From: Ruminococcus sp.
GTDB taxonomy: Bacteria > Bacillota > Clostridia > Oscillospirales > Ruminococcaceae
DNA: 64,000 bases
Direction: 5' to 3'
NCBI RefSeq assembly: GCF_024691275.1
Contig: NZ_JAILNU010000100.1
Span: 51,996 to 115,995 of the forward strand
In this document: positions 45,219 to 53,295 of the stretch, in pieces
Layout: every line of letters begins with the position of its first letter
Position numbering within the stretch: the first letter of the stretch is position 1
Translations under genes and position numbers: made by a program
The notes under the pieces: generated by a model
The model's database searches: none
What the model was told of the DNA's origin: nothing
Seen by the model: only the letters and a program-made list of their open reading frames with translations

Positions 45219-46640
45219 TTATTCTGTGATCTCTTCAACTCTTACGTTGGAGATGTAAACAGTTGCTGTTGAGCCTCTGTGACCCATGTTGAATTCAAGT
45301 CGTCCGTTGTTGTCGTCCTTATCCTTCATCTCAAACTCATAGGTGAAGGAATGTTTTTCCGGAGTGAGGGTGAGTTTAGTGTCCTGTAAGTAGCGTATCC
45401 AACCTGCTGAAGGAGCTGATACACAAACGATTATCTCGCGCTCCTCATCTGAATATGCATCAAATGAAACGCGGTACTTTTTGCCCTTTATCATTGGCAG
45501 ATCAGGCTGTACGAGCTGTACGGAATAATCCACGGTGCCTTCATTTTCGGAGGTGATAACGATCATGTTATCCTTGATCTCGGCATAGCCTTCACCGTCG
45601 TTGAAAAGCAGGAACTTCCAGTTAACGTCATCGGTCAGGTCTTCTGCTTCGGAGAAGTCGCCGTTGAAGATGAAGTTGCCGTCTTCGAGAGCCTGACGGT
45701 ACTGCTTTTCGGGTTTCTTTACATTTGTGTCATATTCGGGCTTCTGATAAATTCTTACATAGTCTATCTCGAATTCAGCCTTGTCGAAGTCTGTGGAAGC
45801 ATCGGGATCTTTCGGCCAATCGCCGCCGACTGCAAGGTTCATCTGAACGAAGAACGGCTGATCGAACGGAGCAGGGTAGGGCTTTTCGTCCTCGCCCTGA
45901 ACAGCTGTGAACCAGTCATTTGCGGTATGGTAGAGGTTTCCGTCGATGTACCAGCGGATCTCGCCCGGTTCCCACTCAACGGAATACTCATGGAAGCTGT
46001 CGGCGTAAGAGGAATTAGTCAGTGCCCATGTTCCCTGAGTTTCGGCGTGAGGTTCGCCGTAGTGCAGAGTGCCGTAAGCGGTCTTAACGTCGTTGCCGAG
46101 GACCTCCATAATATCTATTTCACCGCACTTAGGCCATTCGCCGTAGTGTTCCTGTACCTGCGGCATCATCCAGATAGCCGGCCAGAGTCCCTTGCCTTCG
46201 GGGACTTTAGCGCTTGCAACGATCTTGCCGTATGTGAAATCGGTCTTATTCTGACCTGTTACTTTGCCTGATGTGTAGTAATCTTTGCCGTTCTTTTCGG
46301 ACTTGACAGCCTTGATGACAAGTTTTCCGTCGCGGAGAAATACATTATCGGTAGAAGTTGTGTACTCCTGTAATTCATTGTTTGTCCAGCCCGGCTCATG
46401 GGGTTCGTAGTTCCATTTTGATTCATCAAGAACGCCGCCTGTGAATTCGTCGCTCCAGAGAAGCTCATAGCCGTCAAGCTGAGGTGTTACAACAGGAGCT
46501 TCGGTAGCAGGCTGGTTAGTGGCTTCCTGAGTTGCAGCAGGTTTTGTGTCGGTATCATCTTTATTTTTGTCTGAGCAGCTTACCGAACAGATCAGCATTG
46601 AGAGAGCTGCCGCAAGTGATAACAGTTGTTTTTTGTTCAT
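45219..46640 (-). CDS. GH16 beta-glucanase lipoprotein with a C-terminal CBM
   Basis: A 473-aa lipoprotein: signal peptide with lipobox SVSC (Cys about 22), a Thr/Ala-rich linker, a GH16 domain (about 57-300) with the catalytic signature GEIDIMEV (two Glu around the central Asp) and TYGKIVASAKVPEGKGLWPAIWMM, and a C-terminal beta-sandwich (about 322-473) resembling CBM4_9. Predicted laminarinase or mixed-linkage glucanase. It has no dockerin, so it should stay attached to the membrane. AGGAGG precedes the ATG; a TATAAT lies near 46690 on the minus strand. Confidence 0.92.
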   Translation of the reverse strand: MNKKQLLSLAAALSMLICSVSCSDKNKDDTDTKPAATQEATNQPATEAPVVTPQLDGYELLWSDEFTGGVLDESKWNYEPHEPGWTNNELQEYTTSTDNVFLRDGKLVIKAVKSEKNGKDYYTSGKVTGQNKTDFTYGKIVASAKVPEGKGLWPAIWMMPQVQEHYGEWPKCGEIDIMEVLGNDVKTAYGTLHYGEPHAETQGTWALTNSSYADSFHEYSVEWEPGEIRWYIDGNLYHTANDWFTAVQGEDEKPYPAPFDQPFFVQMNLAVGGDWPKDPDASTDFDKAEFEIDYVRIYQKPEYDTNVKKPEKQYRQALEDGNFIFNGDFSEAEDLTDDVNWKFLLFNDGEGYAEIKDNMIVITSENEGTVDYSVQLVQPDLPMIKGKKYRVSFDAYSDEEREIIVCVSAPSAGWIRYLQDTKLTLTPEKHSFTYEFEMKDKDDNNGRLEFNMGHRGSTATVYISNVRVEEITE

Positions 46641-46755
46641 AGCTATTTCCTCCTGATAGTATGGGGGTATGTGCCCTTATGACATTATTATAACTTTTTA
46701 TGCAGATTTTTGATATCAATATTAGGGGATTTATAGCAAATTGATGACATAACAA

Positions 46756-46790
46756 AGCCGCACTCAGTACTAACCGTAAAGAGTGCGGCT
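46756..46790 (-). terminator. Terminator of the 156-aa anchored protein gene
   Basis: AGCCGCACTC/GAGTGCGGCT, 10-bp perfect stem with a 15-nt loop and a short T-rich tail on the minus strand. Confidence 0.65.
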
Positions 46791-46801
46791 GTATAAATAT
46801 T

Positions 46802-47272
46802 TCAGCAGTATCCGTGATCGCAAATGATCCAGCCTGTGTCGCCTTTTGTGCGGCAGAGTATCCATTTGAAGTCGCTGTACATACTGTTATGTGCCCATGA
46901 GTCGTTGTCGGTGTAGAATACAGGCAGCGGATTTACGAAAAAGTCAGAGGAAAGCACCATGAATTCGAGGTCTTTTGCATATCCTTCATCGCTGCGTGAT
47001 CTTGATTCCTGCTGCGATTCGGTATCGCCTGCATAGCGCAGTTCACGCAGGTCACAGCATTCAAAATATGGGAAATACTCTTTTACGCACTCCGCGGCAT
47101 CATTGTAGTCCTGAACGCTGAACATTTCCGATACAGCAGGCTTTACAACGGTGTTTCCGACAGTTCCTGCGGGCAGACCCCGTTCCATATGTCTGATGTA
47201 CATTGATGAAATAACTGCGGCTGATATTGAGAGTATTCCTGTGACTGATAAAATGATATGATGTTTCTTCAT
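46802..47272 (-). CDS. Membrane-anchored or secreted protein of unknown function
   Basis: A 156-aa product with an N-terminal signal or anchor helix (residues 5-26) and an extracytoplasmic domain of about 110 residues. Features include FSVQDYNDAAECVKEYF, paired CC in the middle (FECCDLRELRYAG) and a C-terminal WIICDHGYC. The arrangement resembles DUF4829-type small secreted domains, but I cannot assign it firmly. AGGAG before the ATG. Single-gene unit. Confidence 0.65.
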   Translation of the reverse strand: MKKHHIILSVTGILSISAAVISSMYIRHMERGLPAGTVGNTVVKPAVSEMFSVQDYNDAAECVKEYFPYFECCDLRELRYAGDTESQQESRSRSDEGYAKDLEFMVLSSDFFVNPLPVFYTDNDSWAHNSMYSDFKWILCRTKGDTGWIICDHGYC

Positions 47273-47359
47273 GGTCTGCTCCTTTCTGTGCGGTCATCTT
47301 ATATAACACATATTACCATTTTGATGTGACATATGTGTGACTTTAAAATGACAAAAGTG

Positions 47360-48742
47360 TCATTTTTCCGAAGGAGCTTTCTTAGAGAGCATAACGTTCG
47401 TGAGAATACCCAGGATAAGGGCAGCTGCTACCTCAGTTATGGTGACTGAGCTGAAGCTTATGCTCAGACCGCCTATACCTGCGATGAGGATAACAGAAGC
47501 GGTAAAGAGATTGCGGTTGTCGTCGAGATCGACTTCCTTGAGCATCTTTAGTCCCGAGACAGCAATGAAGCCGTAAAGTGCGATACATACTCCGCCCATG
47601 ACGCAGGCAGGTATCGAATCAATGAATGCAACGAATGGCGTGAAGAAAGAGGAGAGTATACAGCCTATTGCAGCAGCAATGATAGTGACTATTGATGCGT
47701 TCTTTGTTATTGCAACACAGCCAACGGATTCTCCGTATGTGGTATTCGGGCAGCCGCCGAAAAATGCTCCTGCGATAGAGCCGATACCGTCGCCCATGAG
47801 TGTAGCGGAAAGTCCCGGGTCTGTGAGAAGGTCACGCTCGATGACTGAGCTGAGGTTCTTGTGGTCTGCAACGTGTTCTGCGAAGCATACCAGTGCTACA
47901 GGGACATATGCAACGATTATCATAAGAAGATACGAAGCAGTCAGCTCGCCTGTGCCCTTTATGGCTTTAAGGAAAACAAGATCGGGAACGCTTATAAAGG
48001 TCTTCAGAGAAACTCCGCCGTCGAACATATAGCTCTCAAATACGGAAAAATCAATTATCTTCAGGCTGTCTATACCTGCTGCATTGCCTATGAGCGTCAT
48101 TATCGAAGCACAGCCGTAGCCTGCGATTATGCCGATAACGAATGGGAGCAGCTTCATCATTTTTTTGCCGTATGTTGAGCAGAGCATTACAACTGCGAGA
48201 GTCACAAGACCGCATATCATAGCGGCGTATGGTGACGCTGCCATAACGGATTCACCTGCGGAGTTGATCGTCTTAACGTCGCCTGTCTGAAAGTCTCCGA
48301 CTGCATTGCCTGCAAGTGAAAGACCGATTATTGCTACAGTTGGTCCTATTACCACAGGAGGCATGAGCTTGTTGAGCCAGCCTACTCCCACTTTTTTTAC
48401 GATCGCTGCGATAAGGACGTAGATAAGTCCTGCTGCAAATGCTCCTATGATAAGACCGAGCATTCCCAGCTCCATAGACACGCCTCCTGCAAAAGCTGCG
48501 CTCATTGAGCCGATGAAAGCAAAGGAAGAACCAAGAAATACAGGGCTTTTCCTGCGGGTGAACATGATATACACGAGAGTGCCCACGCCTGCGCCGAACA
48601 TTGCTGCTGCGGAGGACATACCGTTGCCGATGATAACCGGAACAGCTATGGTCGCAGCGAGGATCGCAAGCATCTGCTGGAGCGCGAATATCACCAGCTG
48701 TCCGCCTTTTGGTCTGTCTTGAACGTCAAAGATAAGTTTCAT
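47360..48742 (-). CDS. Uracil/xanthine permease, NCS2 family
   Basis: A 460-aa membrane transporter with about 14 transmembrane segments. N-terminal FALQQMLAILAATIAVPVIIG, the FLGSSFAFIGSM loop, VAYVPVALVCFAEHVADHKN (the transport-site Glu-His region of UraA) and GGCPNTTYGESVG are NCS2 hallmarks, and the order best fits uracil permeases. Proton-coupled uptake of uracil is likely. AGGAGG before the ATG and a perfect-spacing promoter upstream. No PyrR or purine riboswitch is seen. Confidence 0.92.
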   Translation of the reverse strand: MKLIFDVQDRPKGGQLVIFALQQMLAILAATIAVPVIIGNGMSSAAAMFGAGVGTLVYIMFTRRKSPVFLGSSFAFIGSMSAAFAGGVSMELGMLGLIIGAFAAGLIYVLIAAIVKKVGVGWLNKLMPPVVIGPTVAIIGLSLAGNAVGDFQTGDVKTINSAGESVMAASPYAAMICGLVTLAVVMLCSTYGKKMMKLLPFVIGIIAGYGCASIMTLIGNAAGIDSLKIIDFSVFESYMFDGGVSLKTFISVPDLVFLKAIKGTGELTASYLLMIIVAYVPVALVCFAEHVADHKNLSSVIERDLLTDPGLSATLMGDGIGSIAGAFFGGCPNTTYGESVGCVAITKNASIVTIIAAAIGCILSSFFTPFVAFIDSIPACVMGGVCIALYGFIAVSGLKMLKEVDLDDNRNLFTASVILIAGIGGLSISFSSVTITEVAAALILGILTNVMLSKKAPSEK

Positions 48743-48786
48743 TGTTTTACCTCCTGAAAAAATGTGGAAAAATGCATATTATTGAT

Positions 48787-48815
48787 ATTATATCATAGTA
48801 AAAGCGGTTTTTCAA
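48787..48815 (-). promoter_or_regulatory. Sigma-A promoter of the uracil permease gene
   Basis: On the minus strand TTGAAA (48815-48810), 17-bp spacer, TATAAT (48792-48787), extended by TGA. Confidence 0.8.
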
Positions 48816-48901
48816 TAAAAAATCAGCGTGTTGCCATATGTAAAAAAGATAGGGAGATATGTATTTTTATGTTGCATATAGGTAATATTTTGAAAAGGGT
48901 A

Positions 48902-48930
48902 TTGACAAATGTTATATCATGCTGTATAAT
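48902..48930 (+). promoter_or_regulatory. Consensus sigma-A promoter of metK
   Basis: TTGACA (48902-48907), 17-bp spacer, TATAAT (48925-48930). Transcription would start just before the riboswitch P1 stem. Confidence 0.9.
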
Positions 48931-48935
48931 GTCAT

Positions 48936-49051
48936 CATGACCTTATCAAGAGCGGCTGAGGTAACAGGACCTTTGAAGCCGCAGCAACCCGACCGAAATG
49001 TGTCGAAGGTGCTAATTCCTGCGGTTTATCCGAAAGATGAGGGTGGTTATG
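48936..49051 (+). promoter_or_regulatory. SAM-I riboswitch (S-box) upstream of metK
   Basis: The SAM-I core is clear: CTTATCAAGAGCGGCTGAGG, then GCAGCAACC, AAGGTGCTAATTCC and a closing GATGAGGG. P1 forms between CATGACC (48936-48942) and GGTTATG (49045-49051). SAM binding stabilises P1 and permits the downstream terminator, giving feedback repression of metK. Confidence 0.96.
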
Positions 49052-49056
49052 TTACC

Positions 49057-49090
49057 AAAGCTTCTCGGATATGAGGAGCTTTTATTTATT
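49057..49090 (+). terminator. Riboswitch-controlled terminator before metK
   Basis: AAAGCTTCTC (49057-49066) pairs with GAGGAGCTTT (49073-49082), followed by a T-rich tract; the expression platform of the S-box. Confidence 0.88.
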
Positions 49091-49107
49091 TTCAGGAGGT
49101 ATTTTTA

Positions 49108-50292
49108 ATGAGCAAATGTTTTTTTACATCAGAATCAGTAACAGAAGGACATCCGGATAAGATCTGTGATCAGATCTCAGATGCAGTACTTGACGCAATA
49201 CTCGAACAGGACAAGCTCGGTCGTGTTGCCTGCGAAACCTGCGTTACAACAGGTATGGTGCTTTGTATGGGCGAGATCACTACTTCAGCTGATATAGACA
49301 TTCCAAAGATAGCTCGTCAGGTAGTTATCGACATCGGTTACGACAGAGCCAAGTACGGCTTTGACGGACACACTTGCGCTGTTCTTACATCAATAGACGA
49401 GCAGTCTCCTGATATCGCAATGGGTGTAAATGAAGCATTTGAGTACAGAGAAGAAAACGGCGAGTCTGACGGGCTCTCAAACGGTGCAGGAGATCAGGGT
49501 ATCATGTTCGGTTATGCCTGCAACGAGACTCCTGAGCTCATGCCTCTTCCGATCTCACTTGCACACAAGCTCTCACTGAAGCTTACAGAGGTGCGCAAGG
49601 ACGGCACTCTCCGTTATCTCCGTCCTGACGGAAAGTCACAGGTAACTATCGAGTATGATGACGGCAAGCCTGTAAGAGTTGACGCTGTTGTTGTTTCCTC
49701 ACAGCACTCTGCTGATATCTCACTTGAGCAGCTCCGCAAGGACATCGAGGAGTACGTTATCAAGGCAGTTATCCCTGCTGAGCTCATGGACGGGAATACA
49801 AAGATTTTCATTAATCCTACAGGACGCTTCGTTGTAGGCGGACCTCAGGGCGACAGCGGTCTTACAGGTCGTAAGATCATTGTTGATACATACGGCGGAT
49901 ACTCACGTCACGGCGGCGGAGCTTTCAGCGGCAAGGATCCGACGAAGGTTGACAGAAGTGCTGCTTATGCTGCTCGTTACATCGCAAAGAACATCGTTGC
50001 AGCAGGTCTTGCTGACAAGTGCGAGGTACAGCTTTCTTACGCGATCGGTGTAGCTAAGCCGATTTCTATCCTTGTTGATACATTCGGCACAGGCAAGGTA
50101 TCTGAGGATAAGCTCTCAGAGGCTGTATCAAAGGTATTCGATCTTCGTCCTACAGCTATTATCGAGATGCTCAATCTCAGAAAGCCTCAGTACAGACAGC
50201 TTGCAGCTTACGGTCATATGGGCCGTGAGGAGCTGGGTGTTGCGTGGGAGAAGACTGACAGAGTTGAAGCTCTCAAGGCAGCTGTATTATAA
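49108..50292 (+). CDS. metK: S-adenosylmethionine synthetase
   Basis: A 394-aa enzyme making SAM from methionine and ATP. Signatures: [32 protein letters not shown], the [16 protein letters not shown] loop and the [16 protein letters not shown] segment. AGGAGG before the ATG. Controlled by the SAM-I riboswitch upstream. Its TAA stop overlaps by one base the ATG of the next gene, so the two are coupled. Confidence 0.98.
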   Translation: MSKCFFTSESVTEGHPDKICDQISDAVLDAILEQDKLGRVACETCVTTGMVLCMGEITTSADIDIPKIARQVVIDIGYDRAKYGFDGHTCAVLTSIDEQSPDIAMGVNEAFEYREENGESDGLSNGAGDQGIMFGYACNETPELMPLPISLAHKLSLKLTEVRKDGTLRYLRPDGKSQVTIEYDDGKPVRVDAVVVSSQHSADISLEQLRKDIEEYVIKAVIPAELMDGNTKIFINPTGRFVVGGPQGDSGLTGRKIIVDTYGGYSRHGGGAFSGKDPTKVDRSAAYAARYIAKNIVAAGLADKCEVQLSYAIGVAKPISILVDTFGTGKVSEDKLSEAVSKVFDLRPTAIIEMLNLRKPQYRQLAAYGHMGREELGVAWEKTDRVEALKAAVL

Positions 50293-50720
50293 TGGCTGAT
50301 AAAAGGGATTATTGCGAGTTAAGATTCACGAATGCGATCATGATCGATATCTTTGGAAGATATGCTACCAACTCGGAAATGGCTGAGATAGTGGATAAAG
50401 ACGGCTCTGTAAAGATCAATTTCAGAATGTCGGAGGGACCTCTCGAACTTCCTGATAACTGTGAACAGGTGCTTAGTCTCATGTATGCGCTTTTTGAGTG
50501 CAATCCGCATATGACTATAGGCCGTATTTATACGGAAAATCAGCAGGCTATACTCCGCGAAACTGTTTACAGGATCTCAAGCGTCCTTGACAGCTTCAGC
50601 GACGTGGAACTGATACTGCATTCGTTCAGTTCTGACAGCGGTGAGCCTTCAAAAGTGACCGAAACATTGAAAAAGGTCGTTATGAAAAGAGAAACTAAAA
50701 CAGTAAGTATTACCGAATGA
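50292..50720 (+). CDS. Conserved-looking small protein coupled to metK
   Basis: A 142-aa soluble, acidic protein with no recognised domain ([19 protein letters not shown]...). It overlaps the metK stop by one base (TAATG arrangement) and shares its transcript, so it comes under SAM control too. A real gene, judging from the coupling and the dedicated terminator behind it. No function is proposed. Confidence 0.7.
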   Translation: MADKRDYCELRFTNAIMIDIFGRYATNSEMAEIVDKDGSVKINFRMSEGPLELPDNCEQVLSLMYALFECNPHMTIGRIYTENQQAILRETVYRISSVLDSFSDVELILHSFSSDSGEPSKVTETLKKVVMKRETKTVSITE

Positions 50721-50723
50721 TTA

Positions 50724-50767
50724 AAAAAGCCCGCAAGTGATGGTATGTTATCACTTTCGGGCTTTTT
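50724..50767. terminator. Bidirectional terminator between the metK operon and radC genes
   Basis: AAAAAGCCCG/CGGGCTTTTT with an inner AAGTGAT/ATCACTT stem, symmetrical A and T runs, between convergent genes. Confidence 0.93.
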
Positions 50768-50778
50768 ATGTTTGTATA

Positions 50779-51492
50779 TCAGAATATAGTGTATCCGTCA
50801 GGAAGCATCTGCGAAAATTCAGGAAGGAGTCCGCTCTCACGCAGCGAAATGGCATCATTGCTGCCGACTATGATATGGTCGGCAAGGACAGCTCCGAGCT
50901 TTGAAAATTCTTCGATGATGTTCTTCGTGAACAGCAGGTCGCTGTCACTGGGGTCAGATGAGCCAAATGTGTGATTATGCGCTATAAAGAATACAGTGCA
51001 GGAGCTTTTAATGACGAGCTCTGCGATGCTTCGATAAGATGCGGCAGCACGGTCAGCAGAGCCGAATGCAATGGATACGGTCTTTTCAATGCGGAAACGC
51101 TTGTTGACAGCTGTCATTATAAGTTGTTCGCTGGCTGCGCCGATAAAGTAGCTGGAAAAGTATTCCTTAGCGGCACTTGCTGAATTAAGGGTATGTATCC
51201 TGAAGCGCTCCATGTATAAAGTGCGGCTTACTGTGGGGATAAGTCTTAGCAGCACCGCCGCCTGTTGATTAATTCCTGTTTCCTTCATAAGCAGCTGCGG
51301 ATCTGCGTCTGCGAGGGCGTTTACAGAGCCATAAACACTGAGCAGTTCCTCTGCAAGTGATTCGCAGTCCTTACAGCCTGAGTATGACAGCAGTAGCTCA
51401 AGGCGTTCCTGCTCGGTGAGCGCGGAAAGACCGAGCTCTGAATATTTTTCACGAAGCTGCTTTGAACGCAGCTTTTTATTTTCATCAGTCAT
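50779..51492 (-). CDS. RadC-family JAB-domain protein (intact motif)
   Basis: A 237-aa protein. N-terminal helix-hairpin-helix-like region (ALTEQERLELLLSYSG...GINQQAAVLL), then a JAB/MPN domain with AHNHTFGSSDPSDSD, which keeps both His, the Ser and the Asp of the JAMM metal site. The family is named RadC, but a repair role is doubtful; members are common on mobile elements. ATG 51492 lies just after the stop of the upstream paralogue; the longer frame from 51537 overlaps it. Confidence 0.85.
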   Translation of the reverse strand: MTDENKKLRSKQLREKYSELGLSALTEQERLELLLSYSGCKDCESLAEELLSVYGSVNALADADPQLLMKETGINQQAAVLLRLIPTVSRTLYMERFRIHTLNSASAAKEYFSSYFIGAASEQLIMTAVNKRFRIEKTVSIAFGSADRAAASYRSIAELVIKSSCTVFFIAHNHTFGSSDPSDSDLLFTKNIIEEFSKLGAVLADHIIVGSNDAISLRESGLLPEFSQMLPDGYTIF

Positions 51493-51497
51493 ATTTT

Positions 51498-52181
51498 TCA
51501 AAAAGCAAATGCGCCTTTTTCGCGCATAGAGAAGCAATTTCCGCTGCCGAAGATGATACAGTCCGAAAAGCCGATACCGATAGCCGAAAGCAGCTTTGCG
51601 AGAGTGTGTGCCAGCAGGTAGTCGTTATCGTCCGGTAGCGGTATGCCGTTTCCGTGATTTATGCCTGCGCAGACCTTAGAAGCACTGCTCCTTAAAAGCA
51701 TGGAGGCAAGCTCCTTTTGTGATATGATGCCATTACAGATATCGGCAGCAGGAAGCGTCACTGTGTCTGCGAGTTCGGATCGCGGACCGAGACAGAGCAG
51801 AATACATAGCTTTGCATCAGAGCCGCAGAACTTTTGCGAGAGAAAATCGTAAAGCTGCTCCTGTGTCGAAAGCGTGTCGAAGTTGTTGACGCGGCGGAGG
51901 TAATCCAGTCCGAAGTCATGCATCATTTTTAGAAAAAGGGCACCGCCGCTGCCCACTCCTTTAACATCACGCAGTTCATCGCGTTCGGCTGTGAGGACTT
52001 TGCTGAGCGAGCCGAATCTGTCGACAAGAGCGTGGGAGATGTTGTTAGTATTAACGACAGGACGGGGATAGAAAAGCATAAGTTCCAGCAGTTCATGTTC
52101 GTAAAGACGGTCGAACTCGGAATTCAGAAAACGCTGTCTGAAACGTTCTCTGTGACCTGCATGAGGGTTTTTGCCGTTCAT
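51498..52181 (-). CDS. RadC-like paralogue with a degenerate JAMM site
   Basis: A 227-aa protein. Residues 1-100 are RadC-like (HAGHRERFRQRFLNSEF, YEHELLELMLFYPRPVVNTN, then a helix-hairpin-helix LRDVKGVGSGGA). The JAB motif reads GINHGNGIPLPDDND instead of HNHPSGxxxPSxxD: the first His and the Ser are replaced, so metal-dependent catalysis is unlikely. AAAGGAGG before the ATG. First of a two-gene operon with the intact paralogue, suggesting a regulatory or structural partner. Confidence 0.85.
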   Translation of the reverse strand: MNGKNPHAGHRERFRQRFLNSEFDRLYEHELLELMLFYPRPVVNTNNISHALVDRFGSLSKVLTAERDELRDVKGVGSGGALFLKMMHDFGLDYLRRVNNFDTLSTQEQLYDFLSQKFCGSDAKLCILLCLGPRSELADTVTLPAADICNGIISQKELASMLLRSSASKVCAGINHGNGIPLPDDNDYLLAHTLAKLLSAIGIGFSDCIIFGSGNCFSMREKGAFAF

Positions 52182-52231
52182 GTTGACAGCCTCCTTTCCA
52201 TCTTTGCCGTTGTTTCGCTGCCAAGCTGTAG

Positions 52232-52453
52232 TTACGGACGTTTGGGCTTATTCAGCTCTTTAACATTTGTCCTTCCAAGTATATAATCTACCGAAACTCC
52301 GTAAAAGTCGGCAAGTATCAGCAGATGTTCAACGGGTATGGTCTGAAATCCGCGTTCATAGCGAGAGTATACGGTCTGACTTGTGTGCAGCAGTTCTGCA
52401 ATTTGCGATTGGTTCATATCTTTGTCTTCGTGCAGATCTGGCGCTCCCTGCAA
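52232..52453 (-). CDS. Xre-type repressor (short; start uncertain)
   Basis: About 73 aa. A helix-turn-helix of the Cro/C1 type (MNQSQIAELLHTSQTVYSRY...LLILADFYGVSVDYILGRT) with the usual DYILGRT end. The only in-frame start that keeps helix 1 is TTG 52453, which has no ribosome binding site and lies within a perfect hairpin. The frame is open further upstream without an ATG. Either an unusual start or an N-terminally damaged gene. It lies downstream of a second Xre gene on the same strand. Confidence 0.7.
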   Translation of the reverse strand: MQGAPDLHEDKDMNQSQIAELLHTSQTVYSRYERGFQTIPVEHLLILADFYGVSVDYILGRTNVKELNKPKRP

Positions 52454-52471
52454 AACTTGCAGGGCTTTTTT
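52446..52471 (+). terminator. Plus-strand terminator-like hairpin at the Xre gene start
   Basis: CCCTGCAA (52446-52453) pairs perfectly with TTGCAGGG (52457-52464), then C and six T on the plus strand. No plus-strand gene ends here, so it may stop an antisense transcript. On the minus strand the same stem occludes the TTG start. Confidence 0.6.
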
Positions 52472-52587
52472 ATTATCATGAGTGCCATATCAGAGAAAAA
52501 ATCAAGCGGGAAGTTTTGGGAAAGGTTTTTCCTCAATATCTCGCGTAAAAACTTCTGTATAAGTATAGCGCTTATGGAACAGGGGGG

Positions 52588-52917
52588 TTATTTATCGCTG
52601 TTATTCAGTATTTCGATCCTTTCAAGTATCCTGCCCTTTTTTGTAGCGTCAAGCTTACGGAAGCTGTTTATCAGATTTGTTTCCATTTCGGTAAGCGTTG
52701 ATTTGGTAAGTCCTCTTTTTTCATCAGTGATACCTGCGATATAGTCAAGTGAAACGTTGTAGAGCTTTGCTACGTTTATTGCGATATGAAAAGGCAATTC
52801 GCTTTCTCCGCACTCATATCGTCTGTACTGTGTCAGATGAAGGAATAGCTTTTCCGCAGCCTGCTTCTGAGTCAGATCAGCGTCCTCTCGCAGGTCACGA
52901 ACTCGTCTGTAATTCAT
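52588..52917 (-). CDS. Xre-family transcriptional repressor
   Basis: A 109-aa protein. N-terminal Cro/C1 helix-turn-helix (LREDADLTQKQAAEKLFLHLTQYRRYECG...VSLDYIAGIT) and a C-terminal helical tail (ETNLINSFRKLDATKKGRILERI) common in small Firmicute repressors. GGGAG precedes the ATG. It faces an operator-rich region upstream and probably regulates its own transcription. Confidence 0.88.
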   Translation of the reverse strand: MNYRRVRDLREDADLTQKQAAEKLFLHLTQYRRYECGESELPFHIAINVAKLYNVSLDYIAGITDEKRGLTKSTLTEMETNLINSFRKLDATKKGRILERIEILNNSDK

Positions 52918-52932
52918 TGAATCAACTCCCGG

Positions 52933-53028
52933 ATATGTGTTATTATCATTTTATCGTATAGCACAATATTGTGTTGACTTTCTTGAAAATATGTGTTATT
53001 ATATAAAATTGAAAACACGATACAGTGT
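52933..53028. promoter_or_regulatory. Operator cluster with divergent promoter
   Basis: Two identical 14-bp repeats ATATGTGTTATTAT (52933-52946 and 52989-53002), a perfect palindrome CACAATATTGTG (52962-52973), and an ACAC-N6-GTGT element (53015-53028). A plus-strand promoter, TTGACT (52974-52979), 17 bp, TATTAT (52997-53002), overlaps the second repeat. Likely binding sites for the adjacent Xre repressor. Confidence 0.65.
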
Positions 53029-53133
53029 CATATGCGAAAGTGCAGTGAGTTATTAAGTCAAACTCTGTTTTATAAAATAACAATTAAACTTGATTGAAAA
53101 ACATTGCCTGCCTCAGACAGACGATGCTTTTTA
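53009..53133 (+). ncRNA. Candidate short RNA from the Xre-controlled promoter
   Basis: The TTGACT/TATTAT promoter would start transcription near 53009. About 95 nt later CATTGCCTG pairs with CAGACGATG (one mismatch, about 53103-53127), followed by CTTTTT, a plausible terminator. The unit has no substantial open reading frame. It may instead be a leader transcript ending before the CE12 gene, which has a separate promoter. Confidence 0.45.
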
Positions 53134-53219
53134 TCCACTCGGACTTTTTTATATGTAGAATTGTTGTTAAAATAGCACAAAAATCTGCAAAGAAAAGTCA
53201 AAACTGCATATGCAAAATA

Positions 53220-53248
53220 TTGACTTATGAAATATTCGGTGATATAAT
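53220..53248 (+). promoter_or_regulatory. Sigma-A promoter of the double CE12 gene
   Basis: TTGACT (53220-53225), 17-bp spacer, TATAAT (53243-53248), 47 bp before the ATG. Confidence 0.85.
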
Positions 53249-53295
53249 TAAAATAGAGAAATTGTACATATTTTGTACGGAATTGGAGGAATTTT

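Noticed and set aside
52325..52744. Plus-strand open frame of 139 codons across the Xre genes
   Set aside because: It is antisense to two well-supported helix-turn-helix genes and has no initiation signal.
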